Assembly (NCBI RefSeq): GCF_018919145.1 | Contig: NZ_JAHLQJ010000017.1 | Location: 51,343 to 115,342, forward strand | Length of the DNA: 64,000 nucleotides | Source: Paenibacillus brevis | Lineage (GTDB): Bacteria > Bacillota > Bacilli > Paenibacillales > Paenibacillaceae | Direction: 5' to 3' | The notes under the pieces: generated by a model | Databases searched by the model: none | What the model was told of the DNA's origin: nothing | The model's input: the letters and a program-made list of their open reading frames with translations, nothing else | Position numbers and translations under genes: made by a program | Part shown: piece by piece, positions 60,786 through 64,000 of the stretch | Position numbering within the stretch: position 1 is the first letter of the stretch | Layout: every line of letters begins with the position of its first letter

Positions 60786-60917
60786 CTAAGTGGGATTGTT
60801 CGACTGATGCACGCTTCCAAGCGCAACTTGGTGAAAGGACAGGGGATGGGCGAAGGAGATCGCTCCGACCTTCATTCCATCGGCCAGCCCCTTGCCCTTC
60901 AGTAATAGCGCCTTCAT
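60786..60917 (-). CDS. Possible 43-residue small protein downstream of the ArsR gene
   Basis: An ATG at 60917 is preceded, 9 bases away, by a textbook AAAGGAG site, and the frame ends at TAG 60786 directly before a strong hairpin. The peptide begins MKALLLKGKGLADGMKVG and contains 'MKVGAISFAHPLSFHQ', which recalls the start of some Gfo/Idh/MocA oxidoreductases. It may therefore be the relic of such a gene rather than a true small protein. It lies 65 bases after the ArsR stop on the same strand. Function unknown. Confidence 0.4.
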   Translation of the reverse strand: MKALLLKGKGLADGMKVGAISFAHPLSFHQVALGSVHQSNNPT

Positions 60918-60982
60918 CTAAAACTACTCCTTTGGGATATTCTAGTTCTATTCGCACGTTGCCCCAGCATACAACCGTTAGT

Positions 60983-61909
60983 TCAACTGCTAGAGGAGGG
61001 TGCTTCTTGATAGAACAGCTCCAGAATCAAATGCTCGTTGTAATTACCGAATCCCTTACCGAATAAAGTGAGTCCGCCCATGTGCACCGCATCCTTGTCA
61101 ACGGCAAAGCGGAATGTCCATTGTTTCCTTCGAATGTCAACCTGATCAAGCGTGATGTCCGACAGCTTGATCCCGTCCATAAAGGTTCCTTCATGATTAA
61201 TTCGCAGCTGCTTCAATAATCCGTACTGGTTAATAGCGCTAGGCCACCAATCCGGCGTATACTTTCCGCGCTGCTCACCGTAATCGCCTGGACTCGTCCA
61301 TATACCGAGGGGAACCCCGTTGAAGGCGAAGGAAATATCCGACGGATAATTTTCGCTAATGCCCGGAGCTTCAGATGCAATCTCGAAGGTGAATACAAGC
61401 TCGGTGGGAGCTTGAGTGGATAACAAATAATTGGGGGCTTTATATTCGATAAAGCCGTGTCCAAACCAAAGGATCGCAGCATTAATCCGCTCAGGCTCCC
61501 AAAAGTAGCGGGGATCATCAAAGCCGCCGATAAACTTCTCCGTCGTAGCCAGTCCGCAAGTAGGCTCGATGTAAAAATCGGAATAGTGGCCTACCGGAAT
61601 TTCTACCCGGTGACAATGGCGCTCCGGCGCGTCGTCAATCCCGGGAAACTGAATCTGAGCTTCGGTAACGGCAAGAGAGCACACTTTTTGCAGACCGCTT
61701 TTCCCCGGGAGCATCTGGGTTGTGATCAACCCGGCTTCGTCCAGCTTACGGACATGCATGGTCATAATAGCGCTCGATAAGCCGATGGAAGCAGCCAGTT
61801 CCTTCACATTCATGGAACGATCGGCCAGAAGGCGCAGCACTTGCAGCCGGACAGAGCTTGCCAGCGCCTCATAAACCGGAAGTGATTGTTCGCTTAAATC
61901 AAGATTCAT
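60983..61909 (-). CDS. ArsR-family regulator with large C-terminal domain
   Basis: About 308 residues from ATG 61909 (AAAAGGACGG upstream; ATG 61930 is also possible). The first about 90 residues are an ArsR-type winged HTH ('YEALASSVRLQVLRLLADRSMNVKELAASIGLSSAIMTMHVRKLDEAGLI', in adjoining parts). No ArsR metal-binding C-x-C is seen. The remaining about 210 residues ('GHYSDFYIEPTCGLAT', 'FIEYKAPNYL', 'WWPSAINQYGLLKQLRINHEGTFMDG') form a beta-rich domain that probably binds sugar. Divergent from the GH51 arabinofuranosidase, it most likely represses that gene and is released by arabinose or an arabinoside. Confidence 0.87.
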   Translation of the reverse strand: MNLDLSEQSLPVYEALASSVRLQVLRLLADRSMNVKELAASIGLSSAIMTMHVRKLDEAGLITTQMLPGKSGLQKVCSLAVTEAQIQFPGIDDAPERHCHRVEIPVGHYSDFYIEPTCGLATTEKFIGGFDDPRYFWEPERINAAILWFGHGFIEYKAPNYLLSTQAPTELVFTFEIASEAPGISENYPSDISFAFNGVPLGIWTSPGDYGEQRGKYTPDWWPSAINQYGLLKQLRINHEGTFMDGIKLSDITLDQVDIRRKQWTFRFAVDKDAVHMGGLTLFGKGFGNYNEHLILELFYQEAPSSSS

Positions 61910-61931
61910 CTTCTTCCGTCCTTTTCGCATG

Positions 61932-62065
61932 ATTAATAAATATATTATCTATAGTTTGTGATTTTGACAAGAATAAGGATTTGAACAAAAAAATGAATTG
62001 ACTGAAAAGAGAAAAGGTAACTATAATATTATTGAAGTGACATATTGATTAATATTTTTATTAAT
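61932..62065. promoter_or_regulatory. Divergent promoters and ATTAATA operators of ArsR and GH51 genes
   Basis: GH51 side: TTGACT (61998-62003), 18-base spacer, TATAAT (62022-62027), then a 7-4-7 dyad ATTAATA/TATTAAT at 62048-62065 just past the start point. ArsR side: TTGTCA (minus, 61970-61965), 17-base spacer, TAATAT (61947-61942), with ATTAATA again at 61932-61938. The repeated ATTAATA near both starts is the likely ArsR-protein site. Confidence 0.75.
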
Positions 62066-62081
62066 TAAGGAGTGATTCGGG

Positions 62082-63578
62082 ATGAGTTTGCAAGGGATAC
62101 TGAACACCGATCTTGGAAAAGGAACGATTCATCGTCATATTTATGGTCACTTTTCCGAGCATTTGGGGAGATGTATTTATGAAGGCATCTGGGTTGGCGA
62201 GGATTCGCCCATTCCTAATACAAAGGGGATTCGCAACGATGTTGTGAAAGCGCTCAAACAGATCCAGATTCCTGTACTGCGTTGGCCGGGAGGATGCTTT
62301 GCGGACGAGTATCACTGGAAGGATGGCATCGGCCCGAAAGAAGAGCGGAAACGCATGGTGAACACGCACTGGGGCGGGGTGGTTGAGAATAATCATTTTG
62401 GTACGCATGAGTTCATGGAGCTGTGCAAGCAATTAGGCTGTGAGCCTTATATTAACGGGAATGTGGGCAGTGGAACCGTTCAAGAAATGTCCGAGTGGGT
62501 TGAATACTTAACCTTTGACGGAGTATCCCCAATGGCAGAGCTTCGAGCGGCCAACGGTCAGGAGGCTCCTTGGAGGGTAACCTATTTTGGCGTGGGGAAC
62601 GAGAATTGGGGCTGTGGGGGGAATATGCGCCCTGAATATTATGCCGATCTCTATCGCCGCTACCAGACCTATGTGCGCAATTACGGAGACAACAAGATCC
62701 ACCGCATCGCCTGTGGCCCGAATGTGGATGATTACCATTGGATGGAGGTCGTCATGCGTGAAGCAGGAAGATTCATGGATTCCATCACGCTTCATTATTA
62801 CACCCTTCCGAATGATAGCTGGGCAGACAAGGGCGAAGCAACAGGGTTTGATGAAAAAGCATGGCATACGACGCTGAAGAAAACCTTACGGATGGATGAA
62901 CTGATTACCCGTCATTCGGCGATTATGGATCAATATGACCCTGAGGGACGTGTAGGCCTGATCGTTGATGAATGGGGAACCTGGTACAATGTAGAGCCCG
63001 GAACCAATCCCGGATTTCTGTATCAGCAGAATAGTATTCGCGATGCCCTGGTAGCCGGGCTGAACTTTAATATCTTCCATAAGCATAATCGGCGCGTGCG
63101 CATGGCGAATATTGCCCAGACCGTCAATGTTCTGCAAGCTGTTATCTTGACGGAAGGCGAGAAGATGATTCTTACCCCGACTTATCATGTATTTGATATG
63201 TACAAGGTTCACCAGGATGCCGAGTTGCTGGAGCTTGCTATGGATGCTGGCAGCTATAAGCTGGATGACAGCGAAATTCCAGCTGTAACGGGAACCGCTT
63301 CGCGAGATGCAGAGGGCTGCATTCATATCAGCCTGTGCAACTTGCAGCATCATGCTGAAGCGGATGTGGCGATTAATCTCCGAGGATTGGCTGCAGCGCA
63401 GTGGCAAGTAGAAGGAATTACACTGGCCGGAGACCGAGTGGATGCTCATAATACCTTTGATCAACCAAACAACGTCGCACCGAAGACATTTGAGGCTTGT
63501 AGTCTGGAAGGCGGCAAGCTCCATGCTACACTGCCTGCTATGTCGGTTACGACGCTGAAGCTGGCGCCGAAGGCGTAA
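62082..63578 (+). CDS. GH51 alpha-L-arabinofuranosidase
   Basis: 498 residues, cytoplasmic (no signal peptide). The (beta/alpha)8 barrel with '[18 protein letters not shown]' near the start and '[20 protein letters not shown]' are GH51 hallmarks. Acid/base is Glu174 in '[11 protein letters not shown]', nucleophile Glu297 in 'IVDEWGTWY'; these line up with Geobacillus AbfA Glu175 and Glu294. C-terminal beta domain from about 385. Releases arabinose from imported arabino-oligosaccharides, which fits the surface GH43. AAGGAG 10 bases before ATG 62082. Followed 8 bases later by the DUF6171 gene. Confidence 0.96.
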   Translation: MSLQGILNTDLGKGTIHRHIYGHFSEHLGRCIYEGIWVGEDSPIPNTKGIRNDVVKALKQIQIPVLRWPGGCFADEYHWKDGIGPKEERKRMVNTHWGGVVENNHFGTHEFMELCKQLGCEPYINGNVGSGTVQEMSEWVEYLTFDGVSPMAELRAANGQEAPWRVTYFGVGNENWGCGGNMRPEYYADLYRRYQTYVRNYGDNKIHRIACGPNVDDYHWMEVVMREAGRFMDSITLHYYTLPNDSWADKGEATGFDEKAWHTTLKKTLRMDELITRHSAIMDQYDPEGRVGLIVDEWGTWYNVEPGTNPGFLYQQNSIRDALVAGLNFNIFHKHNRRVRMANIAQTVNVLQAVILTEGEKMILTPTYHVFDMYKVHQDAELLELAMDAGSYKLDDSEIPAVTGTASRDAEGCIHISLCNLQHHAEADVAINLRGLAAAQWQVEGITLAGDRVDAHNTFDQPNNVAPKTFEACSLEGGKLHATLPAMSVTTLKLAPKA

Positions 63579-63586
63579 GAAGTCTC

Positions 63587-63892
63587 ATGGCGGACAATAC
63601 ATGCAAAGCCTGCCGGGACAATTACAAGGTAACAGAGACGCAAATGCAGCGCATTTTGCAGACCTCGGCATTTGCTCTGGAGCGAAGAGTCGACATGCAG
63701 CAGTATCAGGAAAGGCTGCATCTGTGCAGCACTTGTCCCAAGCTGTCTGACGGTGTAACCTGCACGGCTTGCGGCTGCATCATCCCAGTGGTCGCCTGGT
63801 TGAAGGAACGGGCTTGCCCTTTGCCAGGAGGAGGACGCTGGGGCAAGCTGGCAGATCAAGAACCTGCCTCTGTGGCAACTGCTGCAGAATGA
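63587..63892 (+). CDS. Small Cys-rich DUF6171 protein
   Basis: 101 residues. Eight cysteines fall in pairs and clusters ('CKAC' at the N-terminus; 'CSTCPKL' and 'TCTACGCIIPVVAWLKERACP' later), as in a zinc-ribbon-like small protein of the DUF6171 group. Such proteins are common in Paenibacillus but their role is unknown. The 8-base gap to the GH51 stop suggests cotranscription, though a functional link is not evident. ATG 63587 is the only reasonable start; the AAGTCTC upstream is a poor ribosome site, so translation may be coupled to GH51. Confidence 0.8.
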   Translation: MADNTCKACRDNYKVTETQMQRILQTSAFALERRVDMQQYQERLHLCSTCPKLSDGVTCTACGCIIPVVAWLKERACPLPGGGRWGKLADQEPASVATAAE

Positions 63893-63976
63893 GCTGCTAA
63901 TCCGAGTTAACAAAGGAGGCCCCCTGCGTCCAATGTCATTAAGTTAGGGTGCTGGTTCAAAAAATCAAGAAAAAGA

Positions 63977-64000
63977 GCAGGTTATCGAAAGATAGCCCGC
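63977..64000 (+). terminator. Terminator-like hairpin cut by the window edge
   Basis: Bases 63977-63986 pair with 63991-64000 around a GAAA loop, with one mismatch. Any T tract would lie beyond the window. It could end the GH51-DUF6171 transcript. Confidence 0.5.

Noticed and set aside
60731..61066. Plus-strand frame of 111 codons between the amylase and ArsR genes
   Set aside because: It runs through a strong hairpin and opposite the ArsR 3' end and has no ribosome site; the minus-strand small ORF is better supported.

Overview
The window reads as the chromosome of a Paenibacillus-like Firmicute. The signs are YesM/YesN-type two-component systems next to ABC sugar importers, SLH-anchored giant glycosidases, T-box control of leuA, catabolite-repression (cre) boxes, strong AGGAGG ribosome sites with TTG/GTG starts, and an HssRS-HrtAB heme-stress locus. 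Most of the DNA is devoted to finding, importing and breaking down plant or other complex glycans. No rRNA, tRNA, CRISPR array, complete insertion sequence or prophage was found.

Layout. 1-3.1 kb: tail of an AraC regulator, a secreted GH18 chitinase, and a small AT-rich toxin-antitoxin pair set in structured non-coding DNA. 3.1-7.2 kb: an OmpR/EnvZ-type two-component system behind a perfect 16-bp inverted repeat, a frameshifted ybjQ-type gene and a CPBP membrane protease. 7.6-13.2 kb: an AraC regulator followed by a four-gene catabolic set (Gfo/Idh, DUF993, sugar isomerase, Gfo/Idh). 13.2-16.7 kb: leucine T-box plus leuA, then an SDR and a MerR regulator that share a divergent MerR-type promoter region. 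16.8-29.7 kb: AraC regulator, then YesM/YesN, an LplA/LplB/YtcP importer, a Cys-type sulfatase, a GH2 enzyme and a radical-SAM sulfatase maturase, which together form a sulfated-glycan locus. 29.7-40.7 kb: a second YesMN pair, divergent from an importer with GH65 phosphorylase, beta-phosphoglucomutase and a DUF4432 epimerase-like protein. 40.9-46.2 kb: a 1794-residue SLH-anchored GH43. 46.6-50.5 kb: HssRS-HrtAB. 50.6-54.2 kb: GH78 rhamnosidase with a divergent AraC regulator. 54.6-60.5 kb: a 1941-residue SLH-anchored amylopullulanase-like GH13. 60.7-63.9 kb: ArsR-type regulator divergent from GH51 arabinofuranosidase and a DUF6171 protein.

How it fits together. Surface enzymes (chitinase, GH43 arabinan/arabinoxylan type, GH13) release oligosaccharides. 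Lipoprotein-dependent ABC importers that lack their own ATPase bring them in. Cytoplasmic enzymes (GH2, GH65, GH78, GH51, sulfatase) finish the work. Each locus has its own sensor: YesMN, AraC, ArsR, or an apparent LacI/MalR-type operator. Cre boxes add catabolite control. The strongest regulatory readings are the leucine T-box, the paired 19-bp-spacer MerR promoters, the HssR-like direct repeat before hrtB, and the two MalR-like operators before the amylase. All assignments come from reading motifs and architecture; no database search was run.
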